Below are positions 39,189 through 50,711 of a stretch of DNA of 64,000 nucleotides, piece after piece; the first letter of the stretch is position 1; the number at the start of each line of letters is the position of its first letter. Location: assembly GCA_042691655.1 (NCBI GenBank), contig CP170506.1, positions 4,526,001 through 4,590,000 on the forward strand, written 5' to 3'. The DNA comes from UBA695 sp042691655 (lineage in GTDB: Bacteria > Verrucomicrobiota > Verrucomicrobiia > Chthoniobacterales > Chthoniobacteraceae). The notes beneath the pieces were generated by a model. That model was not told the origin of the DNA. It was given only the letters and a program-made list of their open reading frames with translations, and made no database searches. The position numbers were made by a program, and so were the translations under genes.

Positions 39189-42047
39189 ATGCGTTTTGCA
39201 GCAGGCCAGCGTTGGATCAGTGAACCGGAACCGGAACTCGGGTTGGGCATCGTGCTCGGCGTGGAGCCAGGGCGGGTCAATATGTTTTTCCCGGCAAGCA
39301 ATGCCATGCGGCTCTATGCCGAGGCCGCGGCCCCATTGAGGCGCATCCGCTTCAAAGTCGGCGACACGATCCACGCCCACGACGGCGGCAGCTTCGTCGT
39401 CATTGTCGTCAACGAACGCTCCGACGGCACCGTCACCTACGGCAGCGCCACGGGCGAGCGCCTGGTGGAAACGCAGCTCAGCGACACCCTCACGTGGGAT
39501 AAGCCGGGCGACCGCATCGCCGGGGCCCAGGTGGACCCGTGCGAGAGCTTCGACCTGCGGCTGGAGGCCCTGGAGCACCAGCACCGCGTCCTGCAATCGC
39601 CCGCCTACGGCTTCACCGGCGCGCGCATCGACCTGATCCCGCACCAGCTCGCCATCGCCAGCGAGGTTGCCTCGCGCCAAAAACCGCGCGTGCTCCTGGC
39701 CGACGAAGTGGGCCTGGGCAAAACCATCGAGGCCTGTTTGATCCTCCACCGCCTCTACCTCACGGGCCGCGCCGAGCGCATCCTGATCCTCGTGCCCGAG
39801 CCGCTCGTCCACCAGTGGTTCGTGGAACTCTTCCGCCGGTTTAACCTCCGCTTTGCCATCTTCGACGAGGCCCGCTGCGTCTCCCTGGATGAGGAAAACG
39901 CCAATCCTTTCCTGGATGATCAGCTCATCCTGGCTCCGCTCGGCTGGCTGGCCCACGACGAGAAACGCCGCGCCCAGGCCGTCGAGGCGGGCTGGAACCT
40001 CCTCGTCGTCGACGAGGCCCATCACCTTGCCTGGACCCCTGAGACCGCGAGCCCCGAGTACGCGCTGGTCGAGGCCCTTTCCGCCGCCACCCCGGGCCTG
40101 CTGCTCCTGACCGCCACCCCGCAGCAACTCGGGCCCGAGGGGCACTTCGCCCGCCTGCGCCTGCTCGACCCTGAGCGTTACCCTTCGCTGGAAGCCTTCC
40201 AGGCCGAGGCCAAGGAATACGCCCCCATCGCCCAGCTCGCCGGGAAGCTGGCCGACGAAAAGAAACTCACCGCCAAAGACTCTGCCAAGCTCGCCGCCCT
40301 CCCGGGCCGCGCGGGCGAACTGGCCCTGGCGCTCAAGGAGGGCGATGAATCCGCCCGCGCCGCGCTGCTCGGCGAACTCGTCGACCGGCATGGCACCGGC
40401 CGCGTCATCTTCCGTAATACCCGCGCCGAACTTTCCGGCTTCCCGAAACGGAGCGTCAAGCTCGTCGCGCTCGAAGGCGACGCGTCGGCCTCAGCAGCCG
40501 AGTTCCGGGGCGAGGCCGTGGAGCTTTCCGCCGACCCTCGCGTGGAATGGCTCGTCGGGTTCCTCAAAAAACTCAAGGGCGCGAAAGCCCTCCTCATCTG
40601 CCGCACCCGCGAGAAAGCCGAGGCGCTCGAAGCCGCACTGCGCGAGAAAATCAACCTCCCAACGGTCCTTTTCCACGAGGGGATGACGCTGCTCCAGCGC
40701 GACCGCAACGCCGCTTGGTTCGCCGAGGAGGAAGAGGGCGCGCAGCTCCTCATCTGCTCGGAGATCGGCAGCGAGGGGCGCAACTTCCAGTTCGCCCACC
40801 ACCTGGTCCTTTTTGATCTGCCGGAGAACCCCGAGCTGCTGGAACAGCGCATCGGACGGCTCGACCGCATCGGCCAGTCAGCCACCATCCAGATCCACGT
40901 CCCCTACGTCGCGGGCGGCCCCTACGCCGTCCTCGCCCGCTGGTTCCACGAAGGCCTCAACGCCTTTGAGGAAAGCCTGCACGGCGGCGCGGAACTCTTC
41001 GAACGCTTCTGCGAGCCGGTCGCGACCCTCGCCCTGGCCTGCGCCCCCGAGGTGGAGGCCAAGCCGAAGGCCAAGAAAACCGCAAAGACCGCTGCTAAAA
41101 CCGCCGCGAAGCCGAAGGCCAAAAAAGTCACCCTCGCCAAGCCGGAAGCCTCCGGGGCACTCGATGCGCTCATCGCCGAGACGAAGGCCGTTCACGACGA
41201 CATCCGCAAGCGCCTCGCCGCCGGTGAGGACCGCCTCCTTTCGCTCCAGAACCGCCGCACCGACGCCTCGGCGATCATCGAGGCCATCCGCGCCGCCGAT
41301 GCCGATACCGCGCTCGACGATTTTCTGCTCACCGCATGGGATTACCTCGGCGCGAACGTCGAGGACATCGCCCCGCGCACCTGGATCGTCACGCCCGGCC
41401 CGGAACTGGGCGAGGGCCTCCCCGGCATCCCTAAGGACGGCGTCACGCTAACCGCCGACCGCCAGCGCGCGCTTGCCCGCGAGGACGTCTCGTTCCTGAC
41501 GTGGGATCACCCCGTCGTGCGCGGCATTTTTGAAATGCTGACCGGCACGATTAAGGGCAACGCCTCCCTGGCACAGGCCGACAACCCCGGAACCGATGGC
41601 GTGTTTGCGGAAGCCGTCCACGTTCTCGAAGTCGTGGCCCCGGCGGAACTCCATTCCGGCCGATTCCTCGCTGCGATGCCCGTGCGCGTGGTGGTTGATA
41701 ATCACCTGCGGGAGTTGACCGATCCGCTCAAGCCACTTTCTGACGCGCCGATCCAGAAGGTGCTCGGCAAAACGGAGCTTTGTTACAAGCTGCTCCCGCG
41801 CATGCTGGAAGCGGCCGAGACGATCGCCAAAGAGCGCGCGATGCAGACCGTGGCCGCCGCAATGGCCGCGATGGAGCAGCAAGTCGGCGGCGAAGTGACC
41901 CGTCTGAAGGGCCTGCAAGCCGTCAACCCGAACGTGACGGAGAAGGATGTCGAGGCGATGCAGAATCAGTATTACGATCTCCGCGACCACCTGGCCGACG
42001 CCCGCCTGCGCCTGGATTCCGTGCGGCTCATCTTCCGCGCACCGTAA
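39189..42047 (+). CDS. rapA: RapA-like SNF2-family ATPase
   Basis: A 952-residue SWI2/SNF2 helicase-like protein resembling RapA, which recycles RNA polymerase. It has N-terminal Tudor-like strands (RFAAGQRWISEPEPELGLG), Walker A VLLADEVGLGKTIEACLIL, DEAH box LLVVDEAHHLAW, motif III LLLLTATPQQLGPEGHFARL, and helicase C motifs LICSEIGSEGRNFQFAHHLV and EQRIGRLDRIGQ. A Lys/Ala-rich linker near residues 625-655 (KAKKTAKTAAKTAAKPKAKK) precedes the C-terminal RapA domain. ATG 39189 was chosen since MRFAAGQRW opens the conserved region. Confidence 0.9.
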   Translation: MRFAAGQRWISEPEPELGLGIVLGVEPGRVNMFFPASNAMRLYAEAAAPLRRIRFKVGDTIHAHDGGSFVVIVVNERSDGTVTYGSATGERLVETQLSDTLTWDKPGDRIAGAQVDPCESFDLRLEALEHQHRVLQSPAYGFTGARIDLIPHQLAIASEVASRQKPRVLLADEVGLGKTIEACLILHRLYLTGRAERILILVPEPLVHQWFVELFRRFNLRFAIFDEARCVSLDEENANPFLDDQLILAPLGWLAHDEKRRAQAVEAGWNLLVVDEAHHLAWTPETASPEYALVEALSAATPGLLLLTATPQQLGPEGHFARLRLLDPERYPSLEAFQAEAKEYAPIAQLAGKLADEKKLTAKDSAKLAALPGRAGELALALKEGDESARAALLGELVDRHGTGRVIFRNTRAELSGFPKRSVKLVALEGDASASAAEFRGEAVELSADPRVEWLVGFLKKLKGAKALLICRTREKAEALEAALREKINLPTVLFHEGMTLLQRDRNAAWFAEEEEGAQLLICSEIGSEGRNFQFAHHLVLFDLPENPELLEQRIGRLDRIGQSATIQIHVPYVAGGPYAVLARWFHEGLNAFEESLHGGAELFERFCEPVATLALACAPEVEAKPKAKKTAKTAAKTAAKPKAKKVTLAKPEASGALDALIAETKAVHDDIRKRLAAGEDRLLSLQNRRTDASAIIEAIRAADADTALDDFLLTAWDYLGANVEDIAPRTWIVTPGPELGEGLPGIPKDGVTLTADRQRALAREDVSFLTWDHPVVRGIFEMLTGTIKGNASLAQADNPGTDGVFAEAVHVLEVVAPAELHSGRFLAAMPVRVVVDNHLRELTDPLKPLSDAPIQKVLGKTELCYKLLPRMLEAAETIAKERAMQTVAAAMAAMEQQVGGEVTRLKGLQAVNPNVTEKDVEAMQNQYYDLRDHLADARLRLDSVRLIFRAP

Positions 42048-42060
42048 AGAACGAGACTTA

Positions 42061-42137
42061 TCACAGAGGGCACGGAGGACACGGAGGTTCGCAAGAGGGT
42101 GTCTTCTTCCTCGTTCCCAATTTCCGGATTGGGAACG
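42061..42137. repeat. Family III unit followed by family IV palindrome
   Basis: 42061-42089 is TCACAGAGGGCACGGAGGAC and on (family III, one arm). 42112-42137 is CGTTCCCAATTTCCGG with its inverse TTGGGAACG (family IV). It lies in the convergent gap between rapA and the DUF2752 gene. Confidence 0.8.
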
Positions 42138-42162
42138 TCTTGGTCCTGGGGCCCGCGCGCGC

Positions 42163-42543
42163 TCAATGCGGCGAGAGAAGGTTGAACGGCGCGAAGGGCA
42201 GGTTTCGCAAAATCCAGAACGCCACGATGATCCCCCCGGCCACCCACGGCGCGGCGGGATGCCGGAATGCCCGGTTTACAGGGCTCCCCGTCACCAGCGC
42301 CAGGGCCAGCACCGGCAGCGCGGCGACCATCAGCGGATTGAGCTGCCACGCGGCGGCGAAGTGCAGGTGCAGCAATTCGTGAGCCGCCCGCAGGCTCCCG
42401 CAGCCGGGGCAGTAGCAGCCCGTCAGCGCATGAAAGGGGCAGGGTGGGTAAAGCCCGCTCCCCGCCGGGTTGAAATGAAAGAGCAGCGCGGCGGCTCCCA
42501 GCGCCGCTGTTCCCCAGACGAGCTGGCGCGCGAGGGCCGTCAT
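42163..42543 (-). CDS. DUF2752-family membrane protein
   Basis: A 126-residue membrane protein. The family signature is the Cys-rich turn YPPCPFHALTGCYCPGCGSLRAAHELLHLH, followed by hydrophobic helices (PLMVAALPVLALALVTG and WVAGGIIVAFWILRNLPF). The function of DUF2752 is unknown. The start ATG overlaps the stop of the CD225 gene upstream (ATGA), so the two are translationally coupled. The pairing of these two families recurs in bacteria, from general knowledge. Confidence 0.85.
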   Translation of the reverse strand: MTALARQLVWGTAALGAAALLFHFNPAGSGLYPPCPFHALTGCYCPGCGSLRAAHELLHLHFAAAWQLNPLMVAALPVLALALVTGSPVNRAFRHPAAPWVAGGIIVAFWILRNLPFAPFNLLSPH

Positions 42544-42794
42544 TTTCCTCCCATGAGCGTAAAGGCCTGGCCCAAAGCGTAGATGAAAAGGCACAGGAAG
42601 CCGATGACGAAGCTGACCGTACACCACATTCTGGCCCGCCGGGAGGCCGCCCACGCTCCCTCGAAATCCTCGTTCCGAAGCCTCCGGTTCACCTGGAAGG
42701 AGTAGTACAGCCCGATCAACCCGAGCGGCATACAGCAAAAAATAGCCGTCAGAATGGCGTGCGGAAGGTAGTTCGGGATCTGGCGGTGAAACAT
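42540..42794 (-). CDS. CD225/dispanin-family small membrane protein
   Basis: An 84-residue protein with the CD225 (IFITM-like) pattern: IPNYLPHAILTAIFCCMPLGLIGLYYSFQVN, the basic/acidic linker RRLRNEDFEGAWAASRRARMW and a second helix TVSFVIGFLCLFIYALG. The double Cys and the QVN/SRRA blocks are family hallmarks. Bacterial roles are unknown. It overlaps the DUF2752 gene by 4 bp and starts 68 bp before the 163-bp palindromic element. Confidence 0.88.
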   Translation of the reverse strand: MFHRQIPNYLPHAILTAIFCCMPLGLIGLYYSFQVNRRLRNEDFEGAWAASRRARMWCTVSFVIGFLCLFIYALGQAFTLMGGK

Positions 42795-42862
42795 AAATGC
42801 GTAAAAGGCAGCCTTTTGGGCCTATTTGATAGCTACGTCAAGCCGATTGCGCGTTCAAACTA

Positions 42863-43025
42863 AGAGCTTATCCGTAAATAACCATGGGCCATCTGCGAAC
42901 GATTTTCGGCGTCTGCCGCCACCGCTCACGCCGTCAATATTTACAAATATTGCCGCCGCTCCCGGTGACGCCATCCACCAAAACTTGTTCGCATCTGTTT
43001 CCATGTCTATTTACGGATAAACTCT
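42863..43025. repeat. 163-bp inverted-end element between CD225 and alaS
   Basis: The ends match over about 47 bp as imperfect inverted repeats: GAGCTTATCCGTAAATA at the left, TATTTACGGATAAACTC at the right, then GCGAAC/GTTCGC blocks. The centre AATATTTACAAATATT is the loop. The whole could fold into one long hairpin. No gene. The rest of the 345-bp gap up to alaS shows nothing else. Confidence 0.75.
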
Positions 43026-43139
43026 AGGCCACCGGCATCCTTTCATCGCAACCTCCGGGCCGCACGCTTCTTTTCTGGAAATTTCTTTCCGGTGATGGTT
43101 TATTTCCCGTTCCGCCGGTTCATCCCGCGGCACATTTTT

Positions 43140-45853
<2,714 letters not shown>

Positions 45854-45860
<7 letters not shown>

Positions 45861-47086
45861 AAGTGTCTACCTCGCCCATCCGCCCTCCTCGTCACCTGAC
45901 CTTCCTGCTCGGGGTGCTGACGGCGTTTGGGCCGATGTCGATCGACATGTATTTGCCCGCGTTTTCGCAGATCACGCGGGATCTCGGCGCGCGGCCCGGT
46001 TCGGTGCAGTTAACCCTCGCGGTCTACCTGCTGGCAGCGGGCTTGAGCCAGGCGTTCTACGGGGCTCTGGCCGACCGGTTCGGACGCCGCTTACCGCTGC
46101 TGACCGGGTGCGCTCTCTATACACTCGGCTCGCTCGGCTGCATGGCCGCGCCTTCTGTCGGCGCGCTCGTGGCGGCCCGGGTCCTCCAGGCGCTCGGTGG
46201 CGCTTCGGGAATGGTGATCGCCCGGGCCGTGGTACGCGATCTCTACGACGAACGGGCCTCGGCGCGGATTTTCTCCGAGCTGATGCTCGTGACGGGCATC
46301 GCCCCCATCGTGGCCCCGTGGGTCGGCGGCCAGATGCTGCTTTTGGGGAACTGGCGGCTGATTTTCATGATCCTTGCGGGCTTCGGCGGCGTCTGCTTTC
46401 TGGCGACCTGGTGGGGCCTGCCGGAGACCCACCCCCTGGAACGCCGTTTGCGCGACGGGGTATGGAAGGCGGTTTGCAGCCTCGCCTCGCTCTTTCGGCA
46501 CCGGAGCTTCGTCGGCTACGCGCTGGTGGGCGGGTTTACCTCCGGGACGCTCTTTGCGTACATTTCGGATTCGTCCTTCGTTTATATCGACCTCTACGGC
46601 GTCTCGCCGCAGCACTTTGGCTACTTTTTCGGCATCAACGCGCTCGGCATGATGGGCGCGGGGCAGGTCAACCGCTGGCTCCTCCGGCGCTACACCCCGG
46701 AGTCCATCCTGTCCTGGGCGCTGGTGGCGAATGTCGTGCTGGCGCTGGCGCTCCTGGCCTGTGGCGTGACCGGGTGGGGCGGGTTGCCACTGCTGGCAGG
46801 GTGCCTCTTTGCCACGCTGCTGACCTTCGGCTTCGCAGCCCCGAACTTCCCTGCCGCCGCCATGGCTCCCTTTGGGCGAAAAGCCGGGAGCGCCTCGGCG
46901 GTGCTCGGGTTGATGCAGTTTGCGCTGGGTGGTCTCTCCGGGGCGACGGTCGGCTTTTTGCACAACGGCACCGCGCGGCCAATGACGGCCATCATGGTGG
47001 TGTGCGGATTTGGCGCGCTGGCGGCGTTCCTGTTCCTCACCGAGAGAGCGCCTTCCGCCGAAGCAGCGCTTCCGGCCGAGGATTAA
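45854..47086 (+). CDS. Bcr/CflA-type MFS efflux transporter
   Basis: A 410-residue 12-helix major facilitator of the Bcr/CflA drug-efflux group. Markers are FGPMSIDMYLPAFSQITRDL in TM1, ALADRFGRRLPLLTGCALY (MFS motif A), RVLQALGGASGMVIARAVVRDLY (motif B/C region) and MLVTGIAPIVAPWVGGQML. GTG at 45854 overlaps alaS by 7 bp; a second GTG at 45863 is the alternative. Co-transcription with alaS is likely. Substrate not predictable. Confidence 0.88.
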
Positions 47087-47093
47087 TGCCGCC

Positions 47094-47834
47094 CTAACGT
47101 CGCCCCAAAGCCGCGCGGGCTTGCTGCTGGGCCACCTCGTCGTCGTGATCCTGGGCGGGGAGGGCCAAGACCTTTTCCCACTGGCGCTGGGCGTCGCTCT
47201 TGCGGTGCTGGGCCTGGTAGACCTGCGCCAGGTACTGGTGGTGCAGGATCGTCTTGGGCGAAAGGTCCGTGGCCTTTTCAAGGTTGCGCGCCGCCTCGTC
47301 CATCGACGCCGGGGGCAGCTCGCCCACGGTGAGCTTCGCGCCGAAGCGCAGGATGGGGTTGACCGCGGCAACCTCCAAATGCCAGCGGCCCAGGACGTGG
47401 TAGGCCATGTCGAGCTTGGGATCGAGCTGGATGGCCCTCTCGGCTTCGCTGCGGATCTGCCGGGAGAGCGCTACCTTCGTTTTGCGGTCCACGAAATCGG
47501 TCCATTGCCCCTCCGCGATGGCGAGCGCCAAGTGGGCCTGGGCATTTTTCGGGTCGGCGGCCACGGCCTGGAGGCCGAGGTCAAGGGCGTGCCGGGCGGC
47601 GACTTTGGCCGAGGCCGGGTCGGAGAGATCGACGGCGTCGGACCAGGCGCGGGAAAGCCGGGCCAGCAGCCGGGCATTGTCGCGCGGAGCCTGCCCCGTG
47701 GCGCGGGCGAGGGTTTCCTGAGCTTGGCGTCGGGGCTGGTCCGCGGCTTGGGTGATGGCTTCCTCCACCGAGGGAAGCGGCGCGGTCGGGGGTGCGCCGA
47801 GGAGAACGACAGCCAGGAGGTTGAAGGCAAGCAT
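47094..47834 (-). CDS. Secreted TPR-like protein (RMD-type)
   Basis: A 246-residue protein with a signal-like N-terminus (MLAFNLLAVVLLGAPPTA) and helical repeats as in eukaryotic regulator-of-microtubule-dynamics proteins and their bacterial homologues: ALDLGLQAVAADPKNAQAHLALA, AERAIQLDPKLDMAYHVLGRWHLEVA and ARNLEKATDLSPKTILHHQYLAQVY. Function unknown. It ends 7 bp from the convergent MFS gene. The start at 47834 is preferred over 47891 because it exposes the signal peptide. Confidence 0.7.
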   Translation of the reverse strand: MLAFNLLAVVLLGAPPTAPLPSVEEAITQAADQPRRQAQETLARATGQAPRDNARLLARLSRAWSDAVDLSDPASAKVAARHALDLGLQAVAADPKNAQAHLALAIAEGQWTDFVDRKTKVALSRQIRSEAERAIQLDPKLDMAYHVLGRWHLEVAAVNPILRFGAKLTVGELPPASMDEAARNLEKATDLSPKTILHHQYLAQVYQAQHRKSDAQRQWEKVLALPAQDHDDEVAQQQARAALGRR

Positions 47835-47895
47835 GACTTGCGCAATTCGGCTCCCAGGACGTTTTAGCGTGTATTGAATTACTGCTGCCACCGTC

Positions 47896-48189
47896 CTATT
47901 GAGCTTTACCGCGCCGGTTGAAATATTCCTTCAGTTCCTTCTCGGTTCTTACCCTGCCTTGATACTCCTTGGAAGACGAAGGCGGGGCCATGAACCAGTA
48001 AAGAACCATTCCCACTACATTCAGCAGGCAAAGCACGATTGTCCACACCAGCCGGTCTGTTTCCTTCAGGTCGGTTCGTTTCAGGAACGAAACGAGCGTG
48101 AGAACCCACAGAACGAACAGGCTGATGATAACCGGAATCCATAGCCCGCTATCGTTGGTTCCAAACGGGAAATGGATCGTAACATCCAT
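47896..48189 (-). CDS. PLDc_N-domain small membrane protein
   Basis: A 97-residue protein with two hydrophobic segments, LWIPVIISLFVLWVLTLVSFL and RLVWTIVLCLLNVVGMVLYWF, the pattern of the phospholipase-D nuclease N-terminal (PLDc_N) domain, without any catalytic domain. The C-terminus is charged (KEYQGRVRTEKELKEYFNRR). It begins 10 bp after tyrS on the same strand and is probably co-transcribed with it. Such stand-alone domains are common and uncharacterised. Confidence 0.75.
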   Translation of the reverse strand: MDVTIHFPFGTNDSGLWIPVIISLFVLWVLTLVSFLKRTDLKETDRLVWTIVLCLLNVVGMVLYWFMAPPSSSKEYQGRVRTEKELKEYFNRRGKAQ

Positions 48190-48199
48190 GGCCTCGCGT

Positions 48200-49375
48200 T
48201 TACCCCACCACCCGAACGGCGCGGGTTTTATCGAGCTTGAGTTCGCCGCCCTGGGCAAATGCGGGGGCGGCCTTGGGGTCGGTGATTTTCTCGCCGCTCC
48301 ACTGGACGCTGCCTTGTTCCACGAGCCGCCGGGCATCGCCGCGGGATTTCTTGATATTGAACCCCTGGGCATAGGCCGCCACGACCGCCGAAACGATGTC
48401 GGCGCCGATGCCGCTGGCCGGGAGCTCGGGGAGGTCGGCGTGGGCGAGGTCTTTTTTGGAAAACCGGGTGTTGAAATCCTCCAGGGCCGCTTGGGCGGCT
48501 TCGGTGGAGTGGTAGCGCGCGACGATCTTGGCCGCGAGCTGCTTCTTGGCCTCCATCGGGTGGAGCGATTTATCGAGCACCTCACCCAGGAGGAGCAGGT
48601 AGTAGCGCTCCATGAGCGCGTCGGAGATGCTCATCAGCTTGCCGAACATCGTCTCGGGGGCTTCGCTGACGCCGACGTAGTTGCCCAGGCTCTTGCTCAT
48701 CTTCTGTACGCCGTCGAGGCCTTCCAGGAGCGGCATCATGAGGGCGACTTGCTGCGGCAGGCCTTCCTCTTTCTGGAGATCGCGGCCCACGAGGATGTTG
48801 AAAAGCTGGTCGGTGCCGCCGATTTCCACATCGGCCTGCACTTTCACGGAATCCCAGCCCTGGATGATTGGGTACTGGATTTCGTGGAGCCGCACGGGCT
48901 CGTTTTTGGAAAGGCGCTTGGCGAAGTCCTCGCGCTGGAGCATCTGCTGGAGGGTCACGCGGCTGTTGAGTCGGATGACTTCCTCAAAGGTCATCATCTC
49001 GAACCACTCGCCGTTAAAAACCGTGCGGGTGCGGGTGGGGTCGAGGATTTTGAAGGCCTGCTGGCGGAAGCTCTGGGCGTTGGCCATGACCTGGTCGTGG
49101 GTGAGCTGGGGGCGCGTCTTGCTGCGGCCGCTGGGGTCGCCGATCATGGCCGTGAAGTCGCCGATGATGAGGATGGCGGTGTGCCCGAGGTCCTGGAATT
49201 GCCGGAGCTTCTGGAGGGCGACGGTGAAGCCGAGGTGGATGTCGGGGGCGGTCGGATCGACGCCGAGCTTGACGTTCAGGGGGCGGCCCTGCTTGAGCTT
49301 TTCGAGCAGTTCGGCTTCGGAAATGATGTGGGCGGCTCCGCGAGTGAGGATTTCGAGTTGTTGTTCTGGGCTCAT
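48200..49375 (-). CDS. tyrS: Tyrosyl-tRNA synthetase
   Basis: A 391-residue class I synthetase. It has the HIGH-like VDPTAPDIHLGFTVAL, the tyrosine-binding block VEIGGTDQLFNILVGRDLQ and KMSKS in GVQKMSKSLGNYVG. The C-terminal S4-like RNA-binding domain (VAAYAQGFNIKKSRGDARRLVEQGSV) is present. The start at MSPEQQLEILTRG leaves 7 bp after the upstream secreted protein gene, consistent with an operon 49955 to 47896. Confidence 0.96.
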   Translation of the reverse strand: MSPEQQLEILTRGAAHIISEAELLEKLKQGRPLNVKLGVDPTAPDIHLGFTVALQKLRQFQDLGHTAILIIGDFTAMIGDPSGRSKTRPQLTHDQVMANAQSFRQQAFKILDPTRTRTVFNGEWFEMMTFEEVIRLNSRVTLQQMLQREDFAKRLSKNEPVRLHEIQYPIIQGWDSVKVQADVEIGGTDQLFNILVGRDLQKEEGLPQQVALMMPLLEGLDGVQKMSKSLGNYVGVSEAPETMFGKLMSISDALMERYYLLLLGEVLDKSLHPMEAKKQLAAKIVARYHSTEAAQAALEDFNTRFSKKDLAHADLPELPASGIGADIVSAVVAAYAQGFNIKKSRGDARRLVEQGSVQWSGEKITDPKAAPAFAQGGELKLDKTRAVRVVG

Positions 49376-49382
49376 GGCCGGG

Positions 49383-49955
49383 TTACTTGCTTTTATTGAG
49401 CAGGGCGCGGACATCGTCGATGGACTTCAACTGAATGAGATCCCCCCGGTAGCCGTTGTTGGTGGCCTGCTCCTCCGTGAGATGTTGCTTTAATTTCTCT
49501 CGCTCCTTGCCGCGATAATCGCGGGTGGGGGTGGAGACTGCCGCGTCCGAGTATTTTTTTTGGGCTCCGGAGTAGTCCTTGGTGGTAGCGGCAGTTTGGG
49601 TTTTGTAGTTCTTGGAGGGGAAAATGAAAAGGAAGCGGGACGACTTTTTCTCATCCGCGGCGTATTTGAAGTCGCCCATCCAGCACGTTTTCTGGCCGTT
49701 ATAGGCCCCGGTGAGGAAATCCTTGGAGTCGAACTTGCGCAGACCCACCGATTTATTTTCGACCGGCACGCGGCCGCCGGTGGAGGAGTTGAATGCCTTT
49801 GCGCCGTTGGCGGTTTTGCCGTAATCGTACTGCCGGGTCATGTCCGGCTTGAGGATTTTCTCGATGCGCGACTCCTGCTCCTGGGCTCCCGCCGTGGCGG
49901 CCCCGAGGCAAAGCAGACCTCCGGCAATCAATGGGAGGGTGAGGGAGGAACGCAT
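49383..49955 (-). CDS. Uncharacterised secreted protein
   Basis: A 190-residue exported protein: signal peptide MRSSLTLPLIAGGLLCLGAATAGAQ, then a mature part rich in Lys, Ser, Thr and Tyr with DMTRQYDYGKTANGAKAFN and RFLFIFPSKNYKTQTA. No recognised domain. It ends 7 bp before tyrS on the same strand. The start is chosen at the Met that opens the signal peptide. Divergent from the DUF374 gene. Confidence 0.7.
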   Translation of the reverse strand: MRSSLTLPLIAGGLLCLGAATAGAQEQESRIEKILKPDMTRQYDYGKTANGAKAFNSSTGGRVPVENKSVGLRKFDSKDFLTGAYNGQKTCWMGDFKYAADEKKSSRFLFIFPSKNYKTQTAATTKDYSGAQKKYSDAAVSTPTRDYRGKEREKLKQHLTEEQATNNGYRGDLIQLKSIDDVRALLNKSK

Positions 49956-50043
49956 GGGGACGAGGGAAGGATCAGTAAAATTGATCATAGCCACACTTGA
50001 GGGGCGCTGGCAAGTCTGGCAATATTCCCGCTTCACACCGTTA

Positions 50044-50688
50044 ATGCAAGCCGCCCGCTCTTTTATTCCCGCCTTGGTCGTTTTTTTGGTTCGCGCGCTT
50101 GCGTTGACGCTGCGTTGGCGCGTGGATGACCGCTGCGGTTTTTCCACCCGGAGCCATCCGATCGTCGGGGTCTTCTGGCATAACCGGCTGCTGATGGTGC
50201 CGATTTTCTACAAGCGCTTCAGCGGCGGGCGCAAGGGGTACGGCCTGACGAGCCCGAGCAAGGACGGATCCATCGTGGCGGGGGTGATGGAGCGCTTTAA
50301 TATCGGCAATGTGCGGGGGTCGAGCTCCCGGCGCGGGGCCACGGCGATGCGCGAAATGGCGGCGGTGATGGAAGCGGGGCACGACATAGCCATCACGCCC
50401 GACGGGCCCAAGGGGCCGCGCTACTGTTTCCACCCCGGGGCGCTCAAGCTCGCGCAGCTCTCCGGAGTGCCGCTGGTCCTGGTCCACATTGATTACTCCC
50501 GCTACTGGGAGGTTAAGAGCTGGGACGGCTTCCGGATTCCCAAGCCGTTCGCCCGCGTGGACGTGGTTTTTGGGCAGATGCACTGGATTCCCGCCGATCT
50601 TTCGGAGGAGGCCTTCGAGGCCGAGCGGCAACGGTTCGCTGCGGAGCTGGCCAGGGCGCCTGGGGTTGTGGAAAAATCGCGGGATTAG
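50044..50688 (+). CDS. DUF374 lysophospholipid acyltransferase-like protein
   Basis: A 214-residue membrane-associated protein of the DUF374 family, related to LPLAT acyltransferases. Typical blocks are IVGVFWHNRLLMVPIF (H-x-D/N-type catalytic region), GSSSRRGATAMREM and ITPDGPKGPRYCFHPGALKLAQLSGVPLV, the latter being the DUF374 hallmark. A hydrophobic N-terminal helix FIPALVVFLVRALALTL anchors it. The start at MQAARSFIP is chosen because upstream codons oppose the secreted protein gene. Possible role in lipid A or envelope lipid acylation. Confidence 0.85.
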   Translation: MQAARSFIPALVVFLVRALALTLRWRVDDRCGFSTRSHPIVGVFWHNRLLMVPIFYKRFSGGRKGYGLTSPSKDGSIVAGVMERFNIGNVRGSSSRRGATAMREMAAVMEAGHDIAITPDGPKGPRYCFHPGALKLAQLSGVPLVLVHIDYSRYWEVKSWDGFRIPKPFARVDVVFGQMHWIPADLSEEAFEAERQRFAAELARAPGVVEKSRD

Positions 50689-50711
50689 CTCCTTCTTGGC
50701 CTCGGGCTGTA

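Noticed and set aside
37830..40391. 853-codon minus-strand frame opposite cysK and rapA
   Set aside because: It overlaps pterin dehydratase, cysK and rapA, all with catalytic motifs, and shows none itself.
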